Shown: positions 42,011-53,091 of the stretch, one piece after another | Layout of the letters: the number at the start of each line of letters is the position of its first letter | How positions within the stretch are numbered: position 1 is the stretch's first letter | From: CAWFQB01 sp965277875 | GTDB lineage: Bacteria > Armatimonadota > Chthonomonadetes > Chthonomonadales > Chthonomonadaceae | NCBI GenBank assembly: GCA_965277875.1 | Contig: CBDIDV010000002.1 | Location: 2,108,001-2,172,000 of the forward strand | Reading direction: 5' to 3' | Length of the DNA: 64,000 nt | Position numbers and translations under genes: made by a program | The notes under the pieces: generated by a model | The model's input: only the letters and a program-made list of their open reading frames with translations | The model's database searches: none | Told to the model about the DNA's origin: nothing

Positions 42011-43849
42011 ATGTGTGCATTGCCCCGTGCCGCCCTTCTCGCCCTGGCCTGTATGGGAGTGAGCGGACTTGCTTCAGGCTGCCGCTCGACGAATGCCGAT
42101 CAGGACGCAATGAACACGCTAAACAAGCCTGCGCCCGCTTCGACTACCGCTGCCGCTATGGCTTCTTCAGCGCGTTTCCGGGACGTGGCGCGATCCGCCG
42201 GACTGGACTACCAATGGCAGATCGCGGGCAAGCGTCCGCTCAATATACTCCAGACCATCGGCAACGGCTGCGCCTTTTTAGATTACGACAACGACGGCAA
42301 CCTCGACATCCTGCTTGTCGGGCCGAAACTCGCGCTGTACCGAGGCGACGGTAAAGGTCATTTTACGGATGTCACGCAGGCGATGGGGCTGGACAAACTC
42401 AGCGGCCACTTTCTGGGCTGCGCCGTAGGCGATTACGACGGCGACGGCTGGCCCGATATTTACATTTCCGCGTATCGCGGCGGCGTCCTGCTGCACAATG
42501 AGGGCGGCAAAGGCTACAAAGACGTGACCCGGCAGGCGGGACTTGAGCCGCAGCCGTGGGGAACGTCGTGCGCGTGGGCCGAGACCGTGCCGGGATCAGG
42601 GCATTTGGATCTGTTCATCGCCAATTACGCGCGGTTCGGGCCGGAGCCGGGCATCCCGCAGCTTTGCGAGTCGCGCAATCTAATGACGTCGTGCGGCCCC
42701 GCGCACTACAAGCCCCTGCCCGGCGCGTTCTACCGCAATCTGGGCGGCGGGCTATTCAAGCGCACCGACAGCGCGCTCAATCTGGCCTCTACGCACGGGC
42801 GCGGCCTGGGCGTGGCGTTCGCGCCCCTCGACGACGCGGCCCCGCCCACATTAGCAATCGCGAACGACGAGACGTTCGGCGATCTGCTCACGCCTACCGT
42901 TGGCCTGGCGAAAGCCTTGACAGGGGGGCGCAATGCCCCGGCACATTACACAAACAGCGCGTCTGCGGCGGGCGTGGCGGGAGACAGGGACGGCAACATT
43001 CACGGCGGCATGGGGGCCGATTGGGGCGATTACGACAATGACGGCAGACTCGATCTGTTCGTTGCGACGTTTCGCAACGAGGCGAAGTCGCTGTACCATA
43101 ACGACGGCGGGGGCGCGTTCAGCGACGCCACGTATATGGCAGGCATCGCGCCGATTACCATGCCGGATGTCGCTTTTGGCTGCAAGCTGTTCGACTTCGA
43201 CAACGACGGCAATCTTGATCTTATCATCGCCAACGGCCATGTGCAGGACAACATCGCGGCGATAGAGCCGGGGGCCGTGTATCGTGAAAAACTGCTGTTG
43301 CTGCACAACCGGGGCGGCATTCCTGTAGCCTTCGAGAACGTGAGCGGCATGGCGGGCGCGGATTTCGCGCGGCCTCTGGTGGGGCGCGGGCTTGCGGTTG
43401 GCGATTTCGATAACGATGGGCGCATGGATGTGCTGATCGTGGACAGCGAGGGCAGCCCCCTGCTGTTGCACAATGAGACGGGAAACCAAACAGGAAGTGA
43501 AACGGGGAGCAGGTCGGCGCAGCAAGCAGCGAATGTAGCGGGCAGCCCGCCAACGCCCCCGGCCCACTGGCTTGGCGTCAGTCTGATTGGAACGCACTGT
43601 AATCGCGACGGGGTCGGCGCGATCCTGACCGCTTCGATTGGCGCGCGCAGGCTGACGCAGTTATGCCACACGGACGGCTCGTATCTATCGGCCTCCGACA
43701 AACGGGTTCACTTCGGGCTGGGCGCGGCCGGGGTCGTGGAGTCGCTGACCGTCCGCTGGCCGGATGGACAATCCGACACCTGGAAGAACATAGCTGCGGA
43801 TCGCTACATCACCCTCAAAGAAGGAACGGGCGTTCGCGGTGGCATTTAG
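42011..43849 (+). CDS. CRTAC1-family lipoprotein with FG-GAP/VCBS repeats and ASPIC/UnbV end
   Basis: Start chosen at MCALPRAALLALACMGVSGL because the frame upstream overlaps the TPR gene; the lipobox is LASGC. About 613 residues contain propeller blades DYDNDGNLDILLV, DYDGDGWPDIYI and DFDNDGNLDLIIANG, and the C-terminal LCHTDGSYLSASDKRVHFG and VRWPDGQSDTW of ASPIC/UnbV. It is a paralogue of the protein at 37279. It was probably duplicated together with or around the pilin/TPR genes. Confidence 0.83.
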   Translation: MCALPRAALLALACMGVSGLASGCRSTNADQDAMNTLNKPAPASTTAAAMASSARFRDVARSAGLDYQWQIAGKRPLNILQTIGNGCAFLDYDNDGNLDILLVGPKLALYRGDGKGHFTDVTQAMGLDKLSGHFLGCAVGDYDGDGWPDIYISAYRGGVLLHNEGGKGYKDVTRQAGLEPQPWGTSCAWAETVPGSGHLDLFIANYARFGPEPGIPQLCESRNLMTSCGPAHYKPLPGAFYRNLGGGLFKRTDSALNLASTHGRGLGVAFAPLDDAAPPTLAIANDETFGDLLTPTVGLAKALTGGRNAPAHYTNSASAAGVAGDRDGNIHGGMGADWGDYDNDGRLDLFVATFRNEAKSLYHNDGGGAFSDATYMAGIAPITMPDVAFGCKLFDFDNDGNLDLIIANGHVQDNIAAIEPGAVYREKLLLLHNRGGIPVAFENVSGMAGADFARPLVGRGLAVGDFDNDGRMDVLIVDSEGSPLLLHNETGNQTGSETGSRSAQQAANVAGSPPTPPAHWLGVSLIGTHCNRDGVGAILTASIGARRLTQLCHTDGSYLSASDKRVHFGLGAAGVVESLTVRWPDGQSDTWKNIAADRYITLKEGTGVRGGI

Positions 43850-43909
43850 GCGGCAGGTGTAAACGCGCACATACGGCTCAAAATAACAAGGAAGCACGGG
43901 AGATAATTC

Positions 43910-45043
43910 ATGAAATACTTTCGATCAACTTTCCTCGCGCTCAGTTTGACGGCTGCGCTTGGAATCGCGTGGAGTCCAAGAACGCCTGCACATGCCTTAG
44001 AACAAGAGGCAGGGCAGGATCAGCCTGCTCAGATCGCGTCTGAGAACTGGCCTCAAAAGGCTCCAAAATTAGTTGGCACGGGTGCGGACTGGATCAATAC
44101 GGACGGCAAGCCGCTGCAAATCGAAAAGGGCAAAGTTTATATAATAGACTTCTGGGAATATACCTGTGTAAATTGTATCCGCACATTCCCTTACCTGAAA
44201 CAGTGGAACCAGAAGTACGCCAAAGACGGGCTTGTCATCATCGGCGTCCATACGCCTGAATTCAAGTTCGCCAAAGACCGCGCCAATATCGCTAATGCCG
44301 TAAAAAAGTATGACATTACCTGGCCTGTCGTCAATGACAGCGCGTACAGCAACTGGCAGGCGTTCCGCAACTCATTCTGGCCGCGCAAGTATTTTGTCAA
44401 CAGCAAAGGCGAGATCGTAGCCGACCACGCGGGCGAAGGGGGCTATGCCGAGAGCGAGGAGATGATCCAAAAACTGCTCAAAGAGGCCAATCCCAAAGTA
44501 GAACTGCCGCCTATCACGCAGGACACGCCCGAACCGGTCAGCGCCACGAGCATGACGCCGGAACTGTACGCGGGCGAGCGAGGTAATCAGAACGGGCAGC
44601 ACGGCAATATTGACGGCTTCCAGGCGGGGCGCACACGCGCTTACAAGAACCCCGGCACGGCCCTCGAAGACGGCAAAATCTATGTGCAGGGCGCGTGGAC
44701 GACCGAAGACGAAAGCCTGCGGCATGGTCGAACAACCCCGGATGCCACGGATAAAATCCTGCTGCGCTATCATGCCCGCGAGTGCAACGCGGTCATCAAG
44801 CCCGAAGGCGGCAAACCGTTCCGCGTTGTCGTCACGCAGGACGGCAAGCCCATCGCGCAGGCCGACAAAGGCCAGGACGTGCAGTACGACGCGCAGGGCA
44901 TGAGCTATATGCAGATTGACCAGCCGCGCCTGTATCGCATCGCCCGCAATCGCGCCTTTAGCAGCCATCTGCTGACAATGGCCTCCACGTCGCCCGACTT
45001 CGCCCTGTACTCGTTCACCTTCAGCGCGACTCTGTCGAAGTAG
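43910..45043 (+). CDS. Exported thioredoxin-like protein, DipZ C-terminal type
   Basis: The 377-residue protein has a signal peptide (FLALSLTAALGIAWSPRTPA). The thioredoxin domain (about 50-190) has the redox motif in DFWEYTCVNCIRTFPYL (CVNC) and the cis-Pro region FWPRKYFVNSKGEIV. The second domain (about 225-377) with NPGTALEDGKIYVQGAWTTE resembles the carbohydrate-binding-like end of DipZ. No membrane DsbD part is fused. Expected role: thiol-disulfide exchange outside the cytoplasm. GGAA-type Shine-Dalgarno is weak. Confidence 0.82.
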   Translation: MKYFRSTFLALSLTAALGIAWSPRTPAHALEQEAGQDQPAQIASENWPQKAPKLVGTGADWINTDGKPLQIEKGKVYIIDFWEYTCVNCIRTFPYLKQWNQKYAKDGLVIIGVHTPEFKFAKDRANIANAVKKYDITWPVVNDSAYSNWQAFRNSFWPRKYFVNSKGEIVADHAGEGGYAESEEMIQKLLKEANPKVELPPITQDTPEPVSATSMTPELYAGERGNQNGQHGNIDGFQAGRTRAYKNPGTALEDGKIYVQGAWTTEDESLRHGRTTPDATDKILLRYHARECNAVIKPEGGKPFRVVVTQDGKPIAQADKGQDVQYDAQGMSYMQIDQPRLYRIARNRAFSSHLLTMASTSPDFALYSFTFSATLSK

Positions 45044-45058
45044 AAGGGTGGAATGAAT

Positions 45059-45129
45059 TAGACCTCTTGCATAAGTCCTCTCTTCGAAAGGCAAAAGACT
45101 GCATTTTTGAGGACTTTGCAAGAGGTCTA
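45059..45129. repeat. 71-bp palindromic element (AGACCTCTTGCA type), MITE-like
   Basis: Arms 45059-45080 (TAGACCTCTTGCATAAGTCC..) and 45109-45129 are reverse complements with one extra base in the left arm. The sequence AGACCTCTTGCA recalls the ends of IS5-type elements and their MITEs. It lies just before the ribosome binding site of purK and may also act as the terminator of the thioredoxin gene. Confidence 0.65.
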
Positions 45130-45151
45130 TTGTAAGAATGAAGGAGTTGGC

Positions 45152-46264
45152 ATGAAGGTCGGGATTTTGGGCGGCGGGCAGTTGGCGCGGATGCTGTGTC
45201 TGGCAGGGCTTCCGCTGGGGCTGGAATTCCGCATTTTAGACCCCGCCCCGGATGCGTGCGCCGCGCCGGTCGCCACGCAGATAGTCGCGGCGTATGACGA
45301 TACAGACGGGCTGGCGCGGTTTGCCGATGGGCTGGACGTAGTCACGTATGAGTTCGAGAACGTGCCGGAAGTCACGGCGGCGTGGCTGAATGCGCGTGTG
45401 CCGGTCTACCCGCCGCCTGCCGCATTGGAGAGATCACAGGATCGGCTTATAGAAAAGACGTTCCTGCAAAGCCTGGGAGTGCCGACCGCGCCATTTGCGG
45501 CAGTGAACACTCAGGGCGAATTGGACGAAGCCGTCGCGCGTCTCGGCCTGCCCGCCGTGCTGAAAACGCGGCGTATGGGCTACGACGGCAAAGGGCAATA
45601 TGTCCTGCGCGCCCTAGAGGGCGTCACACAAGCAGGACACGCGCTGCACGAACAGGAACTGATTCTAGAAGGTTTTGTACCCTTCGAGCGCGAACTATCC
45701 CTCCTGGCAGTACGCGGCAAAACCGGCGACATCCGCTTTTATCCTCTGGTCGAAAATCTGCATCAGAATGGTATCCTGCATGTGTCCAAAGCCCCTGCGC
45801 CTGATCTAAAGCCCGATTTGCAGCAGCAGGCCGAAGCGTCTGCGCGTCTTGTGCTGGAGAGTCTGGACTATGTGGGCGTACTGGCAATCGAGTTTTTTCA
45901 AGTGGGCGAGAGTTTGATTGCCAACGAAACGGCCCCGCGTGTCCACAATTCGGGACATTGGACGATTGAAGGCGCGCAAACAAGCCAATTTGAGAACCAT
46001 CTAAGGGCGATTTGCGGACTGCCGCTGGGAGCGACAGATGCCCTCGGCACATCCGCCATGCAGAATCTCATTGGCGAGCTGCCGGACACAAACACGATAT
46101 TAGCTTTATCCGGCGCGCATCTTCACCTCTACGGCAAAGAAGCGCGTCCGGGCCGTAAACTCGGACACGTTACCTACCGCAACCTTCCGCCGCCGGACCC
46201 GACGAGCGACAATCGCGATTGGCTGGAAAAACTTGTGGGTGTACGCCCTGAAAAAAGCGTATGA
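45152..46264 (+). CDS. purK: PurK, N5-carboxyaminoimidazole ribonucleotide synthase
   Basis: Start at MKVGILGGGQLARMLCLAGL with AAGGAG at 45141; the open frame upstream runs through the palindrome and is not coding. The 370-residue ATP-grasp protein has the PurK-type N-terminus GILGGGQLARM, the ATP-binding loop KTRRMGYDGKGQYVL, the segment EGFVPFERELSLLAVRG and the metal site ETAPRVHNSGHWT. It converts AIR, bicarbonate and ATP to N5-CAIR in purine synthesis. PurE is not adjacent. Confidence 0.95.
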   Translation: MKVGILGGGQLARMLCLAGLPLGLEFRILDPAPDACAAPVATQIVAAYDDTDGLARFADGLDVVTYEFENVPEVTAAWLNARVPVYPPPAALERSQDRLIEKTFLQSLGVPTAPFAAVNTQGELDEAVARLGLPAVLKTRRMGYDGKGQYVLRALEGVTQAGHALHEQELILEGFVPFERELSLLAVRGKTGDIRFYPLVENLHQNGILHVSKAPAPDLKPDLQQQAEASARLVLESLDYVGVLAIEFFQVGESLIANETAPRVHNSGHWTIEGAQTSQFENHLRAICGLPLGATDALGTSAMQNLIGELPDTNTILALSGAHLHLYGKEARPGRKLGHVTYRNLPPPDPTSDNRDWLEKLVGVRPEKSV

Positions 46265-46326
46265 GAGACGCTGCCCTGCGTCTGCGCGACTGGACTACGT
46301 AATATGGAAAGGCGACACAACTAATC

Positions 46327-47964
46327 ATGCGTTGGGGAATGGCGGCATTGGGAGCGGCGCTTGGGCTGCTGACAGCAACGGCGGGGTGCGCGCAGAATAT
46401 AAGCGCAAATGGGACAGGCGCGAAGATCGCGGCGCGGGCGGGCTTGGCCCTGGATGTGCCGCCCGTTGTCAGCCGGGAATTTCGGGGCGTGTGGGTGGCG
46501 ACCGTGGACAACATTGATTGGCCGTCCAAGCCGGGCCTGCCGGTCGAAAAGCAAAAGGCGGAACTGATCGCCATACTGGACAAGGCGGCGCGGCTCAATT
46601 TGAACGCCATCGTGTTTCAGGTGCGCCCCGCCGCCGACGCGCTGTACGACTCGCCCATCGAACCCTGGTCGGAATATATCACGGGACGGCAGGGACAGGC
46701 TCCTGCGCCGTTTTATGATCCGCTCGCCTTTGCCATTACAGAATCGCACAAACGGGGCATGGAACTCCACGCCTGGATAAACCCCTATCGCGCCCGTCAT
46801 CCCTCGTCCAAGTCCGCGCTTGCCGACAACCACATCAGCAAAATGCAGCCCGGCATCGTTCGCAAGTACGGTACGCATCTGTGGCTTGACCCCGGCGAGC
46901 CGGCCACGCAGGATTATTCCCTGAGCGTGGTCATGGACATCGTGCGCCGCTACGACGTGGACGGCGTCCATGTGGACGATTACTTTTATCCGTATCGCGA
47001 AAATGACAGCCCAAAGCACGAGATCCCGTTTCCTGACGACGCAAGCTACAAAAAGTACACGCAGGCGGGCGGTACGCTGGAACGCGGCGACTGGCGGCGC
47101 GAAAACGTCAACCAGTTCATACAAAAAGTGTACCGGGGCATCAAGGCGGAGAAACCTTGGGTCAAAGTGGGCGTCAGTCCTTTTGGCATCTACCGTCCCG
47201 GCTACCCCGCGCAGATCAAGGGCTTCGACGCGTATGAAGAGATCTACTGCGACAGCCGCAAGTGGCTGAAAGAAGGCTGGCTGGACTATCTGGCCCCGCA
47301 GCTTTACTGGCCCATCGCCCAAACCCCGCAGGCCTACCCCGTCCTGCTCAAATGGTGGACCGAGCAGAACGCGCAGGGCAGGCACATCTGGGCGGGCAAC
47401 TACACGAGCAAGGTGGGCATGACCGGCAAAAGCGCGTACACGGCCGAGGAACTCGTCAACCAGATCAAGGCCACGCGCGCCCAGCCCGGCGCGACCGGCA
47501 ACGTGCATTTCAGCATGGCCGCCCTGCGCGACGACCCGCACAACCTCGACGAAAAGCTGATGCAGAGCGTGTACCAATCGCCTGCCCTGATCCCGGCCAG
47601 CCCCTGGCTGAGCAGCAAGCAGCCTTTGCAGCCGCTCGCGCTGATTCAGGTAGACCCGAATACGAACGACATCAAACTCGCATGGGGATCGCCCACAAGC
47701 AGCAAGAGTTTGGGCGATGCGATCTCGGCGTATATCGTGCAGACCCGCAGCGGCGGCGCGTGGAGAACGCAGATACTGCCCGGCACGTCGGCGGGGGCGA
47801 CCATTAATCAGGCCCGCCACGCCCTGAACGTGGACATGGTGGCCCTGTCGTCCGTAGACCGCTACGGCAACCAGAGCAAACCGTTCGTGTTTGAACTCAA
47901 GCCGTCCGCCAACAACGGAGCCACGGTCAGCGTAAGGACAAACGCCGCAGTTACCGCGCCTTGA
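46327..47964 (+). CDS. GHL10-family glycoside hydrolase-like protein
   Basis: The 545-residue protein starts with an export signal ending in TATAGCAQN (possible lipoprotein). The GHL10 domain begins REFRGVWVATVDNIDWPSKP and includes LNLNAIVFQVRPAADALYDS, MELHAWINPYRAR, DYSLSVVMDIVRRYDVDGVH and VKVGVSPFGIYRPGYPAQI. A C-terminal Fn3-like part (about 430-535) follows. Related proteins (YngK type) act on cell-surface polysaccharide; the substrate is unknown. It is 62 bases downstream of purK. Confidence 0.88.
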   Translation: MRWGMAALGAALGLLTATAGCAQNISANGTGAKIAARAGLALDVPPVVSREFRGVWVATVDNIDWPSKPGLPVEKQKAELIAILDKAARLNLNAIVFQVRPAADALYDSPIEPWSEYITGRQGQAPAPFYDPLAFAITESHKRGMELHAWINPYRARHPSSKSALADNHISKMQPGIVRKYGTHLWLDPGEPATQDYSLSVVMDIVRRYDVDGVHVDDYFYPYRENDSPKHEIPFPDDASYKKYTQAGGTLERGDWRRENVNQFIQKVYRGIKAEKPWVKVGVSPFGIYRPGYPAQIKGFDAYEEIYCDSRKWLKEGWLDYLAPQLYWPIAQTPQAYPVLLKWWTEQNAQGRHIWAGNYTSKVGMTGKSAYTAEELVNQIKATRAQPGATGNVHFSMAALRDDPHNLDEKLMQSVYQSPALIPASPWLSSKQPLQPLALIQVDPNTNDIKLAWGSPTSSKSLGDAISAYIVQTRSGGAWRTQILPGTSAGATINQARHALNVDMVALSSVDRYGNQSKPFVFELKPSANNGATVSVRTNAAVTAP

Positions 47965-48009
47965 ATGTTTGCTGGCGGTTGATAGTTCGGCGCGATGGGT
48001 CGGGTTGGT

Positions 48010-48604
48010 GATCCAGGGGTTGAAAACCCCCGTCTAGGTGGCGCTTCGCGCCGAGCGTCCTGCGGACGCGATGCGTTGCCGTTCATGGCAGGTCTCATAA
48101 ATTGGGAGAACAGGATGAGCAGCAAATCGGAGATGTACGCGCATTTTGTGTGGGCGACAAAACACCGTGAGCCGCTGATTACACCCGACATCGAGCGCAA
48201 TGTGTATCGCTGCCTCGCCAGTGAAGTCGAGGCTCTCAAATGCCGTGTCTGCGCCCTGAACGGAATACCTGACCATGTGCATCTTGTCGTGGCCCTGCAC
48301 CCGGAAGTAAGCGCGTCACGCCTGATGAAGCAGATCAAAGGTATCTCATCGGCAGCCGTCAACGACATGCGCGACCATCAGCAGCGTTTTCGCTGGCAGG
48401 ATGGCTACTATGTTCGCAGCATCAGCCTGTCTCATTTGAAAGTGGTTGTAGCATACGTCAACAGCCAAAAGCAACATCATGCCGACAGCACCCTCCTTGC
48501 AAAATGGGAAGACACCGGCGACGAATAAAATGTACCGACTTGCGCGTCCGTAGGACGCTCGGCGCGAAGCGCCACCCCAGACGGGGGTTTTCAACCCCCG
48601 GATC
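48010..48604. mobile_element. REP-associated tyrosine transposase unit with hairpin arms
   Basis: Arms 48010-48070 and 48543-48604 are inverted copies differing at about four positions. Each arm folds into three successive hairpins: GGGG-TTGAAAA-CCCC, GGCGC-TTC-GCGCC and GCGTCC-TGC-GGACGC. A Y1 transposase gene lies between them. This is the layout of RAYT genes within inverted REP sequences. Confidence 0.8.
48115..48528 (+). CDS. Y1 (IS200-like/RAYT) transposase
   Basis: Start at MSSKSEMYAHFVWATKHREP, preceded by GGAGAA. The 137-residue protein has the HUH motif in NGIPDHVHLVVAL, and the catalytic tyrosine in VVAYVNSQKQHH, the core of IS200/IS605 TnpA-type enzymes. It moves single-stranded DNA through a phosphotyrosine intermediate and should recognise the flanking hairpins. 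The open frame upstream passes through the left arm and is not coding. Confidence 0.88.
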   Translation: MSSKSEMYAHFVWATKHREPLITPDIERNVYRCLASEVEALKCRVCALNGIPDHVHLVVALHPEVSASRLMKQIKGISSAAVNDMRDHQQRFRWQDGYYVRSISLSHLKVVVAYVNSQKQHHADSTLLAKWEDTGDE

Positions 48605-48670
48605 ATCCACCCACATCAATGCCGACGCGCAAACCAACCAACAACAAACAAGGAAGTATAAACGACGACT

Positions 48671-50401
<1,731 letters not shown>

Positions 50402-50434
50402 TCAGACTTTGTTGGAATGATCAGGGAGGTTTCT

Positions 50435-51883
50435 ATGCGAATGAAAGCCGGATTGTGGGCGTTGTGCGCGATGGCGGGGCTGCTGTTCTGCCTGTGGGGG
50501 TGCGGCAATGGGGGCGTGGGCGGCGGTACGCCCGCCGTGGTGCAGAACACTATCGGCAGTGCGGGCGGAAACATTGTAGACGGCAACCTGACCGTGGCCG
50601 TACCGGGGTCGGCGCTTACCGCATCCACGCTGTTTGCGGTGCAGGGGGCAACGGCGGGGCAGTACCCCGCCAACCTGACCCTGGTTCCCGGAACGGCGTA
50701 CAACATCACCAGCACGGCGACCACGCTGGCCGCTGCCGTTACCGTTTCCATCCGCTACAATGGGGCTGCCCTGCCCAGCGGCGTACAGGAAAACACCCTG
50801 GAATTGTTTCAGGTCGTCAGCGGCGTGTGGACGCTTGTTACGGGCAGTACGCTTGATGTCAACAACAAAGTCGTTTCCGGCACGACAACGACGCTTGGCG
50901 TCTTCGCCGTGCTTTCGACCGCCGGGGCCACGGCCAGTTCGACATCTACCGGCACAACAACAACGGGAACGACAACCGGCACAACAACCGCCTCGAAGAC
51001 CACGCATCTGCTGTTTCTATCGGATTCGGGCAGTTCCACGGTGATTACCGGAACCGGCACGCAGACGACCAGCATTCTAAATCTGTACTATACGACGCTG
51101 GGCGGCACGGCGACCACGCTGCCGATCTCGTCGGGGATCGGCAGCGAGCAGATCACGCACGCCTCGTTCAGCCCGGACACCAAAACGGCTGTCTATGACA
51201 GCCTGAGCGGGGTAGCCGCGCAGCTTGTCCTGGCCCACACGGACGGCACGGGCGTACAAACGCTGTTGAGCGGCGGGGTGACGGCGACGGGGGCGGCAAC
51301 CATCCCCCGCTCCCCGTCCTTTAGCGCGGACGGCACAAAGATTGTTTTCGTGTACAATCAAAGCGGCACGGATCAGATTTACAGCATCAAGCCGGACGGC
51401 ACGGGATTAACGCAGCTATCGCAGAACTTTACGGGAACAAACGTTGACCTGCCCTCCTATACCAAATCCGGGGCCGTCAGCTTTCTTTCCACGACTACAA
51501 GCGGCGTGATACAGTACAATCTCATCAGCGCGACGGGCGGCAGAGTGACCACGACAAGCACGTTCGGGCCGACCGTCGCTCCCTGGTATACGTACAGCCC
51601 CGACGCAACAAAAATTGTTTTTGTCGCGCAGTCGGCCAGCAAATCGGACGTTTACACCATGAACGCAGACGGCTCAGGCACGGCGCAGTTGACCAGATTG
51701 AACGCCGTTACTGTGGGCAACGCTCGCTTCACCGCCGACGGGACGCAGGTGGTCTTCGACGCGGCTACGACAAGCACGGCCCTGCGCTCGCTGTACACGG
51801 TAAAATTGGATGGAACCAGCGTTCAGACGCTGACCGTATCCACGGGAAACAGCGTCAACAACACCCTTGCAGACGCCCGCTGA
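50435..51883 (+). CDS. Lipoprotein with TolB/PD40-like beta-propeller
   Basis: Start at MRMKAGLWALCAMAGLLFCL with GGGAGG at 50424-50429; an upstream ATG at 50417 is less likely. The lipobox is LFCLWGC. An N-terminal beta domain (about 25-165) is followed by a Thr-rich linker and propeller repeats typical of PD40, such as FSADGTKIVFVYNQSGTDQI, YSIKPDGTGLTQL and YSPDATKIVFVAQ. Length 482 residues. It is likely surface-exposed; the ligand is unknown. Confidence 0.78.
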   Translation: MRMKAGLWALCAMAGLLFCLWGCGNGGVGGGTPAVVQNTIGSAGGNIVDGNLTVAVPGSALTASTLFAVQGATAGQYPANLTLVPGTAYNITSTATTLAAAVTVSIRYNGAALPSGVQENTLELFQVVSGVWTLVTGSTLDVNNKVVSGTTTTLGVFAVLSTAGATASSTSTGTTTTGTTTGTTTASKTTHLLFLSDSGSSTVITGTGTQTTSILNLYYTTLGGTATTLPISSGIGSEQITHASFSPDTKTAVYDSLSGVAAQLVLAHTDGTGVQTLLSGGVTATGAATIPRSPSFSADGTKIVFVYNQSGTDQIYSIKPDGTGLTQLSQNFTGTNVDLPSYTKSGAVSFLSTTTSGVIQYNLISATGGRVTTTSTFGPTVAPWYTYSPDATKIVFVAQSASKSDVYTMNADGSGTAQLTRLNAVTVGNARFTADGTQVVFDAATTSTALRSLYTVKLDGTSVQTLTVSTGNSVNNTLADAR

Positions 51884-52163
51884 ACAAACGCCGGATGTGC
51901 AGCATAGACTGTGCAGAATAGACTGTGCAGAATAGATCGCAGCCCTGCGCCTGCGCCGAACACCGGCGGAAGGGCGCTATATTTTTCCCACAAAAGTTGA
52001 TCTTGCCCAAACGCTGCGTCTGTGGCTGAATAGTTACTCGTACAGCCTGCTAACATTGTCAAACGCCCGCCATATCCGTCGCCTGAAAAGCAGGTTAGCC
52101 CCGCGTCACCTCCTCGTTCGAGAAGATAACACGGGGCTGGCTGTTTACTTGCCGTATAAAATT
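51884..52163. other. Intergenic region with 14-bp tandem repeat and terminator hairpin
   Basis: Three copies of GTGCAGMATAGAYT run from 51897 to 51938. A hairpin AGCCCCG (52097-52103) with CGGGGCT (52132-52138), partly extended, lies between the converging lipoprotein and ANTAR genes and may be a terminator. No gene is seen. Confidence 0.5.
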
Positions 52164-52763
52164 TTACAGCAGTTCGCTGGCCTTGATGATCTCCTGCGCG
52201 GTGATCTTCATGGTCTGGCACTTGTCGCGGCTTATTTTCTGAACCTGCCTGAAGGCGTCCGCCTCGCTGAGTTGGCGGCGCTGCATGAGAATGCCTTTGG
52301 CCTTTTCGACGAGTTTGCGCGTTTCCAGCGCATCCTTCATGTCTGTCGCCTCGCGTATGGCATCCTGAAGCGTACTGAAGCGCGACATCGCCAGCTTGAT
52401 GGCGGGGAGCAACTGTTCGCTCGTAATGGGCTTGACAAGATACGCGCACGCGCCCGCGTCCAGGGCATTGTCTACATACGCGTCGTCACTGTAGGCGGTC
52501 AGCATGATAATGGGGATGGGCGCGTGTTTTAATATCTCGCGGGTCGCGGCGATGCCGTCAATGGGGCCGGGCATGTTGATGTCCATCAGGATCAGGTCGG
52601 GCTTGAGCGCCTGGGCCATGTCAATGGCTTTGCGGCCCTCCACGGCCTCCCCGACCACATCGTAGCCGGCGCGCATCAACGCCTTGCGGATTTGCATCAC
52701 CGTCACGCCCTCGTCTTCACAAATGAGCGCGCGCTGCGGGGGAGTCGAGGTCTCGGACGTCAT
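52164..52763 (-). CDS. ANTAR-domain response regulator
   Basis: Start at MTSETSTPPQRALICEDEGV (GAAAGGA upstream); the frame is open further but without homology. The 199-residue protein has a receiver domain with phospho-acceptor D61 (LILMDINMPG) and K at YLVKPITSEQL. The C-terminal ANTAR domain (ETRKLVEKAKGILMQRRQLS) has the Ala/Phe/Ala-type helices. ANTAR proteins bind paired RNA hairpins to stop termination. It follows the HisKA_2 kinase gene and is its natural partner (PdtaS/PdtaR type). Confidence 0.9.
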   Translation of the reverse strand: MTSETSTPPQRALICEDEGVTVMQIRKALMRAGYDVVGEAVEGRKAIDMAQALKPDLILMDINMPGPIDGIAATREILKHAPIPIIMLTAYSDDAYVDNALDAGACAYLVKPITSEQLLPAIKLAMSRFSTLQDAIREATDMKDALETRKLVEKAKGILMQRRQLSEADAFRQVQKISRDKCQTMKITAQEIIKASELL

Positions 52764-53091
52764 GCTCCATTCCTTTCGTGAGGATAAGCCCTGAAGGGCC
52801 TCTCGGTGACATATACAGATTGGGGTTGCGGATGTTATCGAATACAGGTGTCGGCGAGCGAATGATGGCGGGCGGAACAAACAGCCGTGATAAACCTTGC
52901 TTGATACTATACTCTAAGGCGGACAGCCTTATGACACGTACAAATAACGTATTAGACGGCGGAATCGTTTCACCCCGCCGTTTTCTTTCTTGGCCCTTTG
53001 GTTCTAATTCTTTGTACGCCGCTTGAGAATATTCTAATCCGCCATTTTGACCGTATCGAACGCGGTCTTGTTCAGGAGACTGACCGCCATA
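52764..53091. other. Gap between kinase and ANTAR genes with plus-strand hairpin
   Basis: Bases 52957-52980 approximately form ACGGCGG..CCGCCGT followed by TTTTCTTT on the plus strand, a terminator-like shape although no plus-strand gene is seen. AAGGC..GCCTT lies near 52916-52930. On the minus strand TATAGT near 52905 could be a -10 of the ANTAR gene. Possible short RNA; otherwise empty. Confidence 0.35.

Noticed and set aside
47862..48606. Minus-strand ORFs through the RAYT arms
   Set aside because: Their frames are produced by the GC-rich hairpin arms and are antisense to the transposase.
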